Below are positions 7,343 through 14,756 of a DNA stretch of 21,890 nucleotides, one piece after another. The notes under the pieces are model-generated. The model ran no database searches. It saw only the letters and a list, made by a program, of their open reading frames with translations, and was not told where the DNA came from. Position 1 is the stretch's first letter. The number at the start of each line of letters is the position of its first letter. The stretch spans positions 1-21,890 of the forward strand of contig CAZFSN010000027.1 of the NCBI GenBank assembly GCA_964521815.1, given 5' to 3'. The position numbers were made by a program, and so were the translations under genes. This DNA is from JAAEQD01 sp964521815 (GTDB taxonomy: Bacteria; Zixibacteria; MSB-5A5; UBA10806; 4484-95).

Positions 7343-9265
7343 CTAGCGCAAAAAATCCATTAATGATGGCTGAATCATTCTGGCCGCCGAGGCCAGCGCC
7401 GATTGATATGTTACCTCGGCTGTGGTTAATTCGGTTATCACCTTTAACATATCGGCATCTTCAACCCTGGATAACTGCTCGGTAACCAGAAGCTCCTGTG
7501 ACAGCAGTCGGCTTTGCGATGCTTCCGACCGAATATGCCTGGCGCCCACACTTGATCGGGAAGTCAATAATTGGTCTAGAGCTTTATCGAAAACGTCAAG
7601 GGTGGAATTTATCTCCTCGACATTATTGCGTTCGAGAGCCTTGCTTAAAACCAGCATATTACCCATCAAATCACCGGCGCCAAAAATACCCAGGGCGGAT
7701 GCCGACCGGCCGCCGTCGGCTTCGGTAATCATAAACGACCTGTCATCAAAATCCGATTTCACCATGATACCGGTCTGATCGCTATTCAGAAAAGCCTTGG
7801 CGTTTATTCCCGCCCGGTTAATCCTATCGACAATATCAAGAATAGTGGCATTCGGATCATTAGCCAGGGGCGTTAAATCCAGATCGACATAATCATGGCC
7901 GTTGGAAATTCTGATCACACCCAATTCGAGTCCCGCATTGCTGTTTAATGAACTTAGAAGAGTGTTATATGTCAGCCTGGGATTGACATCGCCGCCAATA
8001 AGACTGCCAAATTCGGTACTTTTCAGCAAGCCTAAATCGGCGGCCAGGGTTTCACCGGCGGCTGATTCCTGAATTTGTATATGCATCGGTTCTAAATCTT
8101 TGCCATTCAACTCGCCGTTCATGGCGCCTTCAATACCCAGACTGGCTGCCGTACCGCTATTGCCGGTATCCTCTATTGCCAGGTCATACGGGATGGCGTT
8201 GGTATCGGTTATGACCAACCTGTTTTCGGTGGGATGAATCGAGGCCGTGACATTATTAATACCCGCCGCGGCGAGTTCATTGTTGATAGTCGTCAGAGCG
8301 TCATCCAAATCGGCGGCGGCGGAAATATCGATATTGGCTACCAGCGCGTTATCGGCGGTCCTGATAACAAATGTTCCGGGAATCTGTTCAATTCCATTGC
8401 CGCTATTCAACATTGAAAGCGGTGTATCAGCAGTGATATGCATCGATGATGAATCTTCAATAAGAAAACCGGAACCGCTTTCATTTATTGAAGCGGTCAC
8501 ATTCGGTATGCCCGCGCCGTTTATCGTATCGAGCATTTGCTGTATGTTGCGCACATTGGCCGCTCCCAGATCGACTGTAAATGAGCCGTTGACGGTATTT
8601 ATGACAAACTGCCCGGCGCCCATATTTACGCCATTACCGGCATTTAGATTCGATAACCAAAGAGCCGGTTGAAGGCCGGGGTTCAAATCGGCGCCCTCAC
8701 CCAGGATATTTACCTGATGAGTAAGAAATTCGCTGCCCAATGAGTTAATTCGCAGAAATGAATCTCGTTCGGTTTCCATGAGCATATCTTGAAAATCACC
8801 CTGATAGGCAACCCCAATTTCGTTGGCCTGCATCGCCGCCATATTAGTCCTGGAGCCGCTGAATATATATTTACCTTGAAATTGCGAATTGGCGGCGTCC
8901 ATGATTTGGTTAAATAACTCCAGGGCATTGGTCGCGCCGGCCACCCTGGCGGCTTCATCATAGGTGTCATTGCCCAATTGAACACCTAAATCCTTGGCGC
9001 TGATAATCAGTTCATTGATATCATTCATCGCCTGATCGGAAAAATTCAGCCACGATTGCGCGTGCTGGACATTTATGCCGAACTGGGCGATATCATTAAG
9101 ACGAGACCGAAAATTGAGATCTTTTGTAATGCCCAAAGGATCATCGGAGGCTCGATTAATCCTTTTTCCCGATGAAGCCATCGTTTGAAGATTTAAATAC
9201 CGCGATGTCGAATTGGTTAGATTACGCAGTATCCTGTCGGATATCATTTTATTCGTTACTCGCAT
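7343..9265 (-). CDS. flgL: Flagellar hook-filament junction protein FlgL, enlarged
   Basis: The N-terminus (MRVTNKMISDRILRNLTNSTSRYLNLQTMASSGKRI, with RASDDPLG at 38-45) and the C-terminus (LSRVEDADMLKVITELTTAEVTYQSALASAARMIQPSLMDFL) form the paired D0/D1 coiled coils of the flagellin/FlgL family. FlgL joins FlgK to the filament and leaves the cell through the flagellar type III exporter, so there is no signal peptide. At 640 residues it is about twice the length of enteric FlgL (317). The extra length is a central region with three similar modules of about 70 residues, each resembling the flagellin hook IN motif. The ATG follows GCGGAG at 9 bases. A FliA-type promoter lies about 110 bases upstream. 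Confidence 0.93.
   Translation of the reverse strand: MRVTNKMISDRILRNLTNSTSRYLNLQTMASSGKRINRASDDPLGITKDLNFRSRLNDIAQFGINVQHAQSWLNFSDQAMNDINELIISAKDLGVQLGNDTYDEAARVAGATNALELFNQIMDAANSQFQGKYIFSGSRTNMAAMQANEIGVAYQGDFQDMLMETERDSFLRINSLGSEFLTHQVNILGEGADLNPGLQPALWLSNLNAGNGVNMGAGQFVINTVNGSFTVDLGAANVRNIQQMLDTINGAGIPNVTASINESGSGFLIEDSSSMHITADTPLSMLNSGNGIEQIPGTFVIRTADNALVANIDISAAADLDDALTTINNELAAAGINNVTASIHPTENRLVITDTNAIPYDLAIEDTGNSGTAASLGIEGAMNGELNGKDLEPMHIQIQESAAGETLAADLGLLKSTEFGSLIGGDVNPRLTYNTLLSSLNSNAGLELGVIRISNGHDYVDLDLTPLANDPNATILDIVDRINRAGINAKAFLNSDQTGIMVKSDFDDRSFMITEADGGRSASALGIFGAGDLMGNMLVLSKALERNNVEEINSTLDVFDKALDQLLTSRSSVGARHIRSEASQSRLLSQELLVTEQLSRVEDADMLKVITELTTAEVTYQSALASAARMIQPSLMDFLR
7751..8656 (-). 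repeat. Three flagellin hook IN-like modules inside FlgL
   Basis: Three protein-level repeats cover FlgL residues about 204-271, 283-355 and 438-505 (DNA 8453-8656, 8201-8419 and 7751-7954). Each opens with LSxLNxGxG or a close variant (LSNLNAGNG, LSMLNSGNG, LSSLNSNAG). A beta-strand pair follows (GQFVINT, GTFVIRT, GVIRISN), then a short helix ending in a conserved pattern (MLDTINGAGIPNVTASI, TINNELAAAGINNVTASI, IVDRINRAGINAKAFL), and a closing strand (GFLIEDS, RLVITDT, GIMVKSD). The first two are closest to each other and lie nearly head to tail. The third is more diverged and separated by about 80 residues. This suggests internal duplication of a surface-exposed domain. Confidence 0.8.
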
Positions 9266-9375
9266 ATACCGACTCCGCTTAATTTATCGACAAGCCATAT
9301 GTCATACTTATCTTGTCTCATTAAATAAATAGCCTGATTTAACGCTCCCAATGCTGTGATCATCTCTGTTACCAT
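9256..9375 (-). CDS. Possible 39-residue small ORF between csrA and flgL
   Basis: An open frame beginning ATGGTAACAGAG runs for 39 codons and ends at a TAA that overlaps the first codons of flgL. It would give MVTEMITALGALNQAIYLM followed by RQDKYDIWLVDKLSGVGICE. It looks protein-like and fills the only long gap between csrA and fliW. Against it, no ribosome binding site precedes the first ATG, and the predicted FliA start point (about 9371) lies just inside the frame. From that promoter only the Met5 start (9363) could be used, almost without a leader. It may equally be untranslated flgL leader. Low confidence. Confidence 0.22.
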   Translation of the reverse strand: MVTEMITALGALNQAIYLMRQDKYDIWLVDKLSGVGICE

Positions 9376-9377
9376 AG

Positions 9378-9404
9378 ATATCGGGAAAAATCATTTTTGC
9401 TTTA
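9378..9404 (-). promoter_or_regulatory. FliA (sigma-28) type promoter for flgL
   Basis: On the minus strand, TAAA (9401-9404) is followed by exactly 15 bases and then CCCGATAT (9378-9385). The flagellar sigma-28 consensus is TAAA-N15-GCCGATAA, so 10 of 12 defined positions match with perfect spacing. The base after TAAA is G, as in the longer E. coli consensus. The -35 element lies in the last codons of csrA. Transcription would start near 9371, leaving a leader of about 105 bases before flgL. FlgL is a late hook-associated protein, a class commonly under sigma-28 control. Confidence 0.65.
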
Positions 9405-9636
9405 AACGTTTTGATTTCAAAATATTGGCGACTTCCCGCAAATCCTCTTTTAATGCCAGCGAGGCGGACCTATTCTCTTCCTGTATTCTTTTGAATATTT
9501 CCTCCCGGTGAACCGAGACTTTGTCGGGAGCGACTATGCCAAGTTTGACCTGTTTGCCTAAAATACCCAGAACCGTGATCTTAATGTCATTTTCGATCGT
9601 AATGGATTCACCCAACTTCCGTGTCAGGATTAACAT
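9391..9636 (-). CDS. csrA: Carbon storage regulator CsrA (RsmA-type RNA-binding protein)
   Basis: The 81-residue protein is a textbook CsrA: MLILTRKLGESITIENDIKI, then VLGILGKQVKLGIVAP, then VSVHREEIF with Arg44 and Leu4 at the RNA-contacting positions known from E. coli. The C-terminal tail (about 25 residues, basic) is longer than in E. coli CsrA (61 residues) and similar to CsrA proteins that pair with FliW. It acts as a dimer binding GGA motifs in messenger leaders, often over the ribosome binding site. A TGGAG ribosome binding site lies 7-9 bases ahead of the ATG, and the gene follows flgK by 22 bases. Its own 3' end contains the -35 element for flgL. Confidence 0.96.
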   Translation of the reverse strand: MLILTRKLGESITIENDIKITVLGILGKQVKLGIVAPDKVSVHREEIFKRIQEENRSASLALKEDLREVANILKSKRLKQK

Positions 9637-9658
9637 CTTAATACTCCATTGTTTGGCC

Positions 9659-11053
9659 TTAACGGCCGACTAAGCCCATGCCGTTTATAATCGTATTTAA
9701 AGCTTCATCCATAGCTGTAATTACCCTGGCCGCGGCTTCATAAGCATGTTCGTACTTGATCATATTAGTCATTTCTTCGTCTAATGACACGCCCTCGATA
9801 GCCTGGCGGTTATTCTCGATGTTAAAGACAAGGGATTCCTGATTATCGGAGATATTTTGCGCTTCCTTCGTTCTAACTCCGATTGTACCGATCATAGCGT
9901 TATAAAAATCTCCGATAGTAGCGGCGTTGCCGCGCATTATCCTTTCATTCCTGATTCCGGCAATTCTTAAAGCGTTGGAATTATCGCCGATTTCACCGTT
10001 CAACGATGACGCAACATAGCCGTCATTCTGAATAATAGAGTCATCGAGTTGGATATCCGCTGCGCCGGTAGTACCGGAGTCAAAGAAATCCCGGCCGGTT
10101 TTGCCGTCTAAACCATAGCCCTCTCTATGATATTGATTGACTTTTTCGACGAGCGCCAATGCCAGTTCGTCAAGTTCCTGCTGACGCTGGTCGATGAGCG
10201 TATCACGCGTTTCAATCAAACCGGCCAACTGGCCGCTTTCGATATCGGGTTTGACCCCTGAAGCGACAAACTGAATCTCACTTATAACATTAGCCCCCTT
10301 TTCGGTCGAGACCGCTTGGAGCTCCGAGACTTCATTGCCATCCACTAAAGCGATAGAGCCGATCATCACGGTATAATTACCGGATGATTGTTCAAATGCC
10401 TGAATATTAGCATAACTGGATAATTCGTCTATCAGGTAATCGCGCCTGTCTCGCAAATCGTTGGCGACATGACCGGATAACTCGGCTGTATTGATTGAAT
10501 CGTTTAAAGCTGCCAGCTGGTTCGCGATATTATTGACATAACCGACAGTTTTTTGGATATCATCATCTAATGATCTTCTAAAATCATTCAGTTGATCGGT
10601 GGATTGATGCAGCGCGTTGATTAAAATATTGGCTTGTTCTTTGACCGATACGCGGGCGGCCTGGCTGTCGGGATTAGTCGCCAGATCCTGCCAGGAATTC
10701 CAGAATTCATCCAGTACCGAAGAGAAGCCGGTATCCGAAGGTTCGGCAAAGATACGTTCGATCTGTCCCCAGCCCTGGCTCAACATCTGCCATCTGCCGG
10801 CAGATTCGCTTTCTTGCCTGAATTGATCATCCAAAAATTGCGTCCGCAGACGCCTGATATCCGTTACTTCGACTCCGGTTCCGAAACTGCCCTCGGCAGA
10901 CCACAGCGGGTTGGTGGCCGACAGCATTGCCTGCTGTCTGGTAAAACCGGGAGTGTTGACATTGGCTATATTATGACCGGTCACATTCAGGGAAAATTGC
11001 TGGGATAGAAGGGCTCTCTTACCTATTTCCAATCCTACATTAATTCCATACAT
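9659..11053 (-). CDS. flgK: Flagellar hook-associated protein FlgK (HAP1)
   Basis: The 464-residue protein starts MYGINVGLEIGKRALLSQQFSLNVTGHNIANVNTPGFTRQ. This is the N-terminal axial-protein motif with the ANVNTPGFxRQ signature of FlgK. It ends SLDEEMTNMIKYEHAYEAAARVITAMDEALNTIINGMG, the matching C-terminal rod-family helix. The middle holds FlgK features such as SSVLDEFWNSWQDLATNPDSQAARVSVKEQA and NDLRDRRDYLIDELS. It is the first junction protein on the hook and is exported by the type III apparatus with FlgN as chaperone. At 464 residues it is somewhat shorter than the E. coli protein (547), mainly in the central domains. It starts 13 bases after flgN with GGAG and GTGAG upstream. Confidence 0.96.
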   Translation of the reverse strand: MYGINVGLEIGKRALLSQQFSLNVTGHNIANVNTPGFTRQQAMLSATNPLWSAEGSFGTGVEVTDIRRLRTQFLDDQFRQESESAGRWQMLSQGWGQIERIFAEPSDTGFSSVLDEFWNSWQDLATNPDSQAARVSVKEQANILINALHQSTDQLNDFRRSLDDDIQKTVGYVNNIANQLAALNDSINTAELSGHVANDLRDRRDYLIDELSSYANIQAFEQSSGNYTVMIGSIALVDGNEVSELQAVSTEKGANVISEIQFVASGVKPDIESGQLAGLIETRDTLIDQRQQELDELALALVEKVNQYHREGYGLDGKTGRDFFDSGTTGAADIQLDDSIIQNDGYVASSLNGEIGDNSNALRIAGIRNERIMRGNAATIGDFYNAMIGTIGVRTKEAQNISDNQESLVFNIENNRQAIEGVSLDEEMTNMIKYEHAYEAAARVITAMDEALNTIINGMGLVGR

Positions 11054-11066
11054 CTCACTTCACTCC

Positions 11067-11549
11067 TCAAACCGACCGGTTGATTATATTACCCTCTCGT
11101 AATTCAGCCTGACCGGGTCCCGGTTTCTGATAAATCGGGGATGGCCGGCTGGCTATTATCTTCATGGATTCGGCTATCAATTGGCGCGATTTTTCGATTA
11201 ATCGGTGATTCCGCCGACTCTTTTCTTCCACCCGCGCGTGGGCGCTTTGAATCGCTTCGCGCAATAGCTGAAGTTTCTGACTGGAAATCTTGTCGAGGCG
11301 CGGCAGTAAATCCGAGAGTTTTAATTTGTCGCTCTTAAATTTCAATTTCGAAGAAATACCATTAACGGCTTCAATTCTTTTCTTCTCGAGAAAATGAGCT
11401 TTGTTGCACAAAATATCCAATTCGGTATTAGTCTTGCTTAATTCAGCCAGGTCCCGGCTGACTATCTGCTTATGCTGTTGATCAAGCAGAGCGAGAAACC
11501 TGTTAAAAGTTTCAAATTCCTCGTTTAATATGTCTGTTAAATCTGCCAT
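11067..11549 (-). CDS. flgN: FlgN-like chaperone for hook-associated proteins
   Basis: About 160 residues, nearly all helical and without Cys-rich or membrane parts. It reads DLTDILNEEFETFNRFLALLDQQHKQIVSRDLAELSKTNTELDIL, which matches the FlgN fold: a start of about 50 residues with repeated E-x2-x3-LL-x3 spacing, followed by long coiled helices. FlgN binds FlgK and FlgL in the cytoplasm and brings them to the exporter. Placement directly before flgK supports the call. Two starts are possible, ATG at 11558 and ATG at 11549. The second is preferred because GGATG lies 7 bases ahead and the first sits very close to the possible FliA start point. No FlgM-like gene accompanies it. Confidence 0.82.
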   Translation of the reverse strand: MADLTDILNEEFETFNRFLALLDQQHKQIVSRDLAELSKTNTELDILCNKAHFLEKKRIEAVNGISSKLKFKSDKLKLSDLLPRLDKISSQKLQLLREAIQSAHARVEEKSRRNHRLIEKSRQLIAESMKIIASRPSPIYQKPGPGQAELREGNIINRSV

Positions 11550-11570
11550 AAATTTCATCCATTTATTTCA

Positions 11571-11597
11571 TTATCGGGATTTCCATAAATTCTATAA
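11571..11597 (-). promoter_or_regulatory. Possible weak FliA-type promoter before flgN-flgK
   Basis: CCCGATAA at 11571-11578 (minus strand) matches 7 of 8 bases of the sigma-28 -10 element GCCGATAA. The -35 position at the standard 15-base spacing reads TTAT instead of TAAA, so only half of it fits. It lies at the flgJ-flgN junction, overlapping the flgJ stop region. A start point near 11564 would suit translation from the ATG at 11549. The site is plausible because flgN and flgK are late genes, but it is not strong on sequence alone. Confidence 0.33.
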
Positions 11598-12392
11598 CCC
11601 CTCATACATGTCCATAATGTTGCTCACGTATTTGCGGGTTTCTTCATACGGAGGAACACCGTTATATTTTTCAACCGCCCCGGGACCGGCATTGTAGGCG
11701 GCCAGGGCATTCGTAATATTACCTTCGAATTTCTTTATCAACGATGACAGATATTTGGCGCCGGCCTGAATATTCTGCTTGATATCGAAAGGATCGGAAA
11801 CACCCAGCATCAGGGCCGTACCGTCCATCAACTGCATCAAGCCTTTGGCCCCTTTGGCGGAGATGGCATAGGGATTACCTCCGGACTCCTGCATGATAAC
11901 AGCCTTTACCAGTTTGGGGTTGACATTGTTTTCTTCGGCGGCGTTCGCGATAATTCCGTCCAGATGTTTTAAGTCATCGGTTCTTGAAATTCCCATTGGC
12001 GGCTTCGGCTTGGTTTTAATATTAGGGCGATAATAGGCGGGTTTTGAAGAAATATTATCATAGGTTTTCACCTCGGATGGATCAAGGCCCAGCCGCTTGG
12101 CGTAGTTTTTCATTAGCATATCGCCGATTCCGAAAGGTCCGGACTCCGCCATTTTCTCAGACAGCCCCTCATCGAATAGCTGGGTATATATTTCCGAACC
12201 CATACCTTCGCCCAGCAAAGATGATTCTTGCGAAGCTGAACGCATGGTTTTCAGCATGTAATAGACGAACAGTGATTCAAATTGCTCGCAGGCTTTTTTC
12301 AGTTTGGCCAGTTGGGCTTGCTTATCTTTATCGCCTGTCTTGACTGTATTAACATCTTGATAAACTGAATCAACCGCGGTGATATTCATCAT
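11592..12392 (-). CDS. flgJ: FlgJ-type rod-binding protein fused to a lytic transglycosylase (SLT) domain
   Basis: Residues about 25-100 are the FlgJ rod-binding domain (LKKACEQFESLFVYYMLKTMR, GMGSEIYTQLFDEGLSEKMAESGPFGIGDML). A Pro/Lys linker leads to an SLT lytic transglycosylase domain from about 140 to the end. The catalytic Glu is E169 in AVIMQESGGNPYAIS, followed by GAKGLMQLM (182-189) and AAYNAGPGAVEKYNG. The protein should cap the rod and cut peptidoglycan so the rod can pass. In enteric FlgJ the second domain is an unrelated glucosaminidase. No signal peptide is visible, in line with type III export. Two adjacent ATGs (12392, 12389) follow GGGG; the second has the better spacing. It lies 10 bases after flgI. 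Confidence 0.92.
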   Translation of the reverse strand: MMNITAVDSVYQDVNTVKTGDKDKQAQLAKLKKACEQFESLFVYYMLKTMRSASQESSLLGEGMGSEIYTQLFDEGLSEKMAESGPFGIGDMLMKNYAKRLGLDPSEVKTYDNISSKPAYYRPNIKTKPKPPMGISRTDDLKHLDGIIANAAEENNVNPKLVKAVIMQESGGNPYAISAKGAKGLMQLMDGTALMLGVSDPFDIKQNIQAGAKYLSSLIKKFEGNITNALAAYNAGPGAVEKYNGVPPYEETRKYVSNIMDMYEGL

Positions 12393-12402
12393 GACCCCAT
12401 AT

Positions 12403-13503
12403 TTATAAAATAACCAATTCGGCTCGCAGCGCCCCGGCGGCTTTCAAAGCCTGAAAAATCGCTATAATGTCCCGCGGTGTCGCGCCGATTGAATTTAAGG
12501 CTGTGGCTAAATCACTTATATTAGCTTGCTGATCCAAATATAATATTCTGGCCTTTTCGGCCGTTGCCGTTATCTGCGCCTCTCTGGTTAAAACCGTCTT
12601 TCCCTGTGAAAACGCTTCAGGCTGAGAAACCAGCGGCGTAGCCTGGATTTCGACAGTGAGATTTCCGTGAGCCAGCATAATCGATGATATCGTTACATGC
12701 TCGCCGGCTACTATCGTACCGGTCTTTTCGTTGATTACGACTCGCGCCGGAGTATCTGGTTCGATATTCAGATTTTCAATCTGGGCCATTAGCTTGACTA
12801 ATTCGCCGTCTGCTCGCCTCGATTCGGATAAAACGATTTCGACATTGGCTTCATTAACGGGGATTGCTTTTAAATCGTGGAAATTGTAGTTGATAGCCTG
12901 AGCCAGTCTGTTGGATGTAGTATAATCGGGCGACAGCAAACTCATTTTTAATGATTCAGTCGGGCCCTGATTTTCTATTCCCTTCTCGACAGCCCCTCCA
13001 CCGGGAATTCTGCCGACCAGGGTGTAATTGTTGATTATCTGGTCGCCCAGCCCGGAACTGATATTAAATCCGCCGATAGAGATAGCTCCCTGGCCGACAG
13101 CATAGACAGTACCGGAGGCATCAGCCAACGGCGTATATAATAACGTCCCCCCTTGCAAAGAGGAGGCATCACCCATAGATGACACCGTTATATCGAACCT
13201 TGAACCAATATCCATATTGGGCGTCAACTCGGCGGTCACCATCACCGCCGCGATATTTTTAACTTTGACCTGCGTCGGGTCAACCGTCACGCCCATTCGC
13301 TCCATCATGTTGACCAACGATTGTACCGTAAAGCGCGTCGACTTCGAATCTCCGGTGCCATCCAGGCCGACTACCAGGCCATAACCGAGAAGTGGGATTG
13401 AGTTTTCCACCTGAAACCGGGCGATATCCTTCACTCTTACCTGATTGGAAGAAGCCGTTAAACAAATACTTAAGATCAATGTCAATATCGTTAATTTCTT
13501 CAT
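12403..13503 (-). CDS. flgI: Flagellar P-ring protein FlgI
   Basis: This 366-residue protein is full length for FlgI. A Sec signal peptide (MKKLTILTLILSICLTASS) precedes the conserved start QVRVKDIARFQVENSIPLLGYGLVVGLDGTGDS. Other landmarks are NIAAVMVTAELTPNMDIGSRFDITVSSMGDASSLQGGTLLYTPL, and ARVVINEKTGTIVAGEHVTIS near residue 250. It ends DIIAIFQALKAAGALRAELVIL. FlgI forms the periplasmic ring around the rod in the peptidoglycan layer, with FlgA as chaperone. The ATG is one base after the flgH stop, without a strong ribosome binding site, so translation is probably coupled. Confidence 0.97.
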   Translation of the reverse strand: MKKLTILTLILSICLTASSNQVRVKDIARFQVENSIPLLGYGLVVGLDGTGDSKSTRFTVQSLVNMMERMGVTVDPTQVKVKNIAAVMVTAELTPNMDIGSRFDITVSSMGDASSLQGGTLLYTPLADASGTVYAVGQGAISIGGFNISSGLGDQIINNYTLVGRIPGGGAVEKGIENQGPTESLKMSLLSPDYTTSNRLAQAINYNFHDLKAIPVNEANVEIVLSESRRADGELVKLMAQIENLNIEPDTPARVVINEKTGTIVAGEHVTISSIMLAHGNLTVEIQATPLVSQPEAFSQGKTVLTREAQITATAEKARILYLDQQANISDLATALNSIGATPRDIIAIFQALKAAGALRAELVIL

Positions 13504-13504
13504 G

Positions 13505-14080
13505 TTAGAATATCCAGTTAAGCAATCTCGTTACAAAGCCCGGGCGGCTGCCGGTAGCAATCGCGCCCGTGTTCTTGGTCGATATTTGGGCGTTGGCGAT
13601 TTGATATGAATAAATCGTATTGGCCTCGGAAACATCGCGGGACCTCACGATCCCGGACAAGAACATCGTTTCCTCTTCTTCGTCAACAGTCACTACCCGG
13701 TTGCCTTCGATTATCAGATCGCCATTTGGCTTTACATCGATTACCTGAACCGTCATTTTAGCCTGGAATGAACCGCTTTTTTCGGTCTGACCTTGACCGT
13801 CATATTTCAGATTGTCTTTGCCGGAAGCTCCCCAGAGCGGTATAAAATCAAGCGGACCCAGACCGGCCGTGCCTTCAGTCCCGGCCTCCGAGCTTTTTTC
13901 GGTCGAGGTCTTGGCTTTATTACTGGCTCTCGAGTTTTCTACGATCAAAACTGTGATCAAATCGCCTACGTCGCGGGCTTTTACGTCCGTGAATAACGAC
14001 CGGCGCGTGGCTTCATTGCTATAAATTTGATTGCTTAGAAATAAGGCGGCGATCAAAGCTAATCCAATCGTTTTTCTCAT
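13505..14080 (-). CDS. flgH: Flagellar L-ring protein FlgH, without lipobox cysteine
   Basis: The 191-residue protein shows FlgH signatures: SLFTDVKARDVGDLITVLIVENSRASNKAKTSTEKSS, then KMTVQVIDVKPNGDLIIEGNRVVTVDEEEETMFLSGIVR, and near the end NTIYSYQIANAQISTKNTGAI. FlgH builds the outer-membrane ring. It is normally a lipoprotein, but the N-terminal signal (RKTIGLALIAALFLSNQIYS) has no Cys, and the mature protein has none either. It should therefore be cut by ordinary signal peptidase I. A TTG at 14083 precedes the ATG at 14080. The ATG is chosen because AAGGAGT then sits at 5 bases. It starts 10 bases after flgA. Confidence 0.95.
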   Translation of the reverse strand: MRKTIGLALIAALFLSNQIYSNEATRRSLFTDVKARDVGDLITVLIVENSRASNKAKTSTEKSSEAGTEGTAGLGPLDFIPLWGASGKDNLKYDGQGQTEKSGSFQAKMTVQVIDVKPNGDLIIEGNRVVTVDEEEETMFLSGIVRSRDVSEANTIYSYQIANAQISTKNTGAIATGSRPGFVTRLLNWIF

Positions 14081-14090
14081 CAAGACTCCT

Positions 14091-14750
14091 TTATCTTACA
14101 ACTACCGTAAGCGAATCGATGACTTCGGCCTGGATAATTTTTTTTGACCCCAGGTTGGTCACTCTGATTAAATCTCCCACGGCGCCTTTCTGGCGAGCCT
14201 CGCCATCGGCGGATACTTTAACCAGCCCTTTATCGACCAAAATCTTGACCTTATCACCTTGATTGATAACCGGAATATTTTCAATCATCGATGGAAATAC
14301 GATTGATCCGGCCGGTATATATCTGATTGCCTGTTTGCCTTCGATTAGTTTTAAATCGGTTAAAGGCATTTCGCCCCGCCCGGTAACCGTTCGTTTGGCG
14401 AAAGCCAAATCACACATTTCATTACCGGTATTGATTGGCGTAGTGGTTACCAGCGCGTCGACCAGCATTGTTACCCCTATCGAAACGGGGACGCTCTTTA
14501 TCAGCTTATTGCCGCTATATACTCCTAAAGTAAATACCGTAGTCCCAAAAGGAGATTCTTTGCCTATGCGCAGTACTCTTGCGCTGTCGAATTCCGATGG
14601 TAAAAGGTCATAGTTAATCCGCCGGAAATCATATTGAAATACGGCTTTCTCAACCGCGAAATTCGTTTCCACATATGATTTCACTCCCTGTTCGACCTTA
14701 TCCGAAGCCGACAGGCAAATAATCGAAAGCGCCAGAAGATAAGTGATCAT
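14091..14750 (-). CDS. flgA: Flagella basal body P-ring formation protein FlgA
   Basis: A 219-residue periplasmic protein. A short signal peptide (MITYLLALSIICLSAS) is followed by a variable N-terminal domain. The C-terminal half is SAF-like, with the FlgA pattern: DLAFAKRTVTGRGEMPLTDLKLI, AIRYIPAGSIVFPSMIENIPVINQGDKVKI, and DGEARQKGAVGDLIRVTNLGSKKIIQAEVIDSLTVVV at the end. FlgA is the chaperone for FlgI polymerisation into the P-ring. Its place between flgG and flgHI supports this. The ATG overlaps the region just after the flgG stop (6 bases), with only a poor ribosome binding site. Placing FlgA with the ring genes, rather than divergent as in enterics, is common outside the gamma group. 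Confidence 0.92.
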   Translation of the reverse strand: MITYLLALSIICLSASDKVEQGVKSYVETNFAVEKAVFQYDFRRINYDLLPSEFDSARVLRIGKESPFGTTVFTLGVYSGNKLIKSVPVSIGVTMLVDALVTTTPINTGNEMCDLAFAKRTVTGRGEMPLTDLKLIEGKQAIRYIPAGSIVFPSMIENIPVINQGDKVKILVDKGLVKVSADGEARQKGAVGDLIRVTNLGSKKIIQAEVIDSLTVVVR

Positions 14751-14756
14751 ATCAAA

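Noticed and set aside
11559..11591. A flgM (anti-sigma-28) gene before flgN, as in enteric bacteria
   Set aside because: The flgJ-flgN gap is about 40 bases and holds no gene, so FlgM, if present, is encoded elsewhere.
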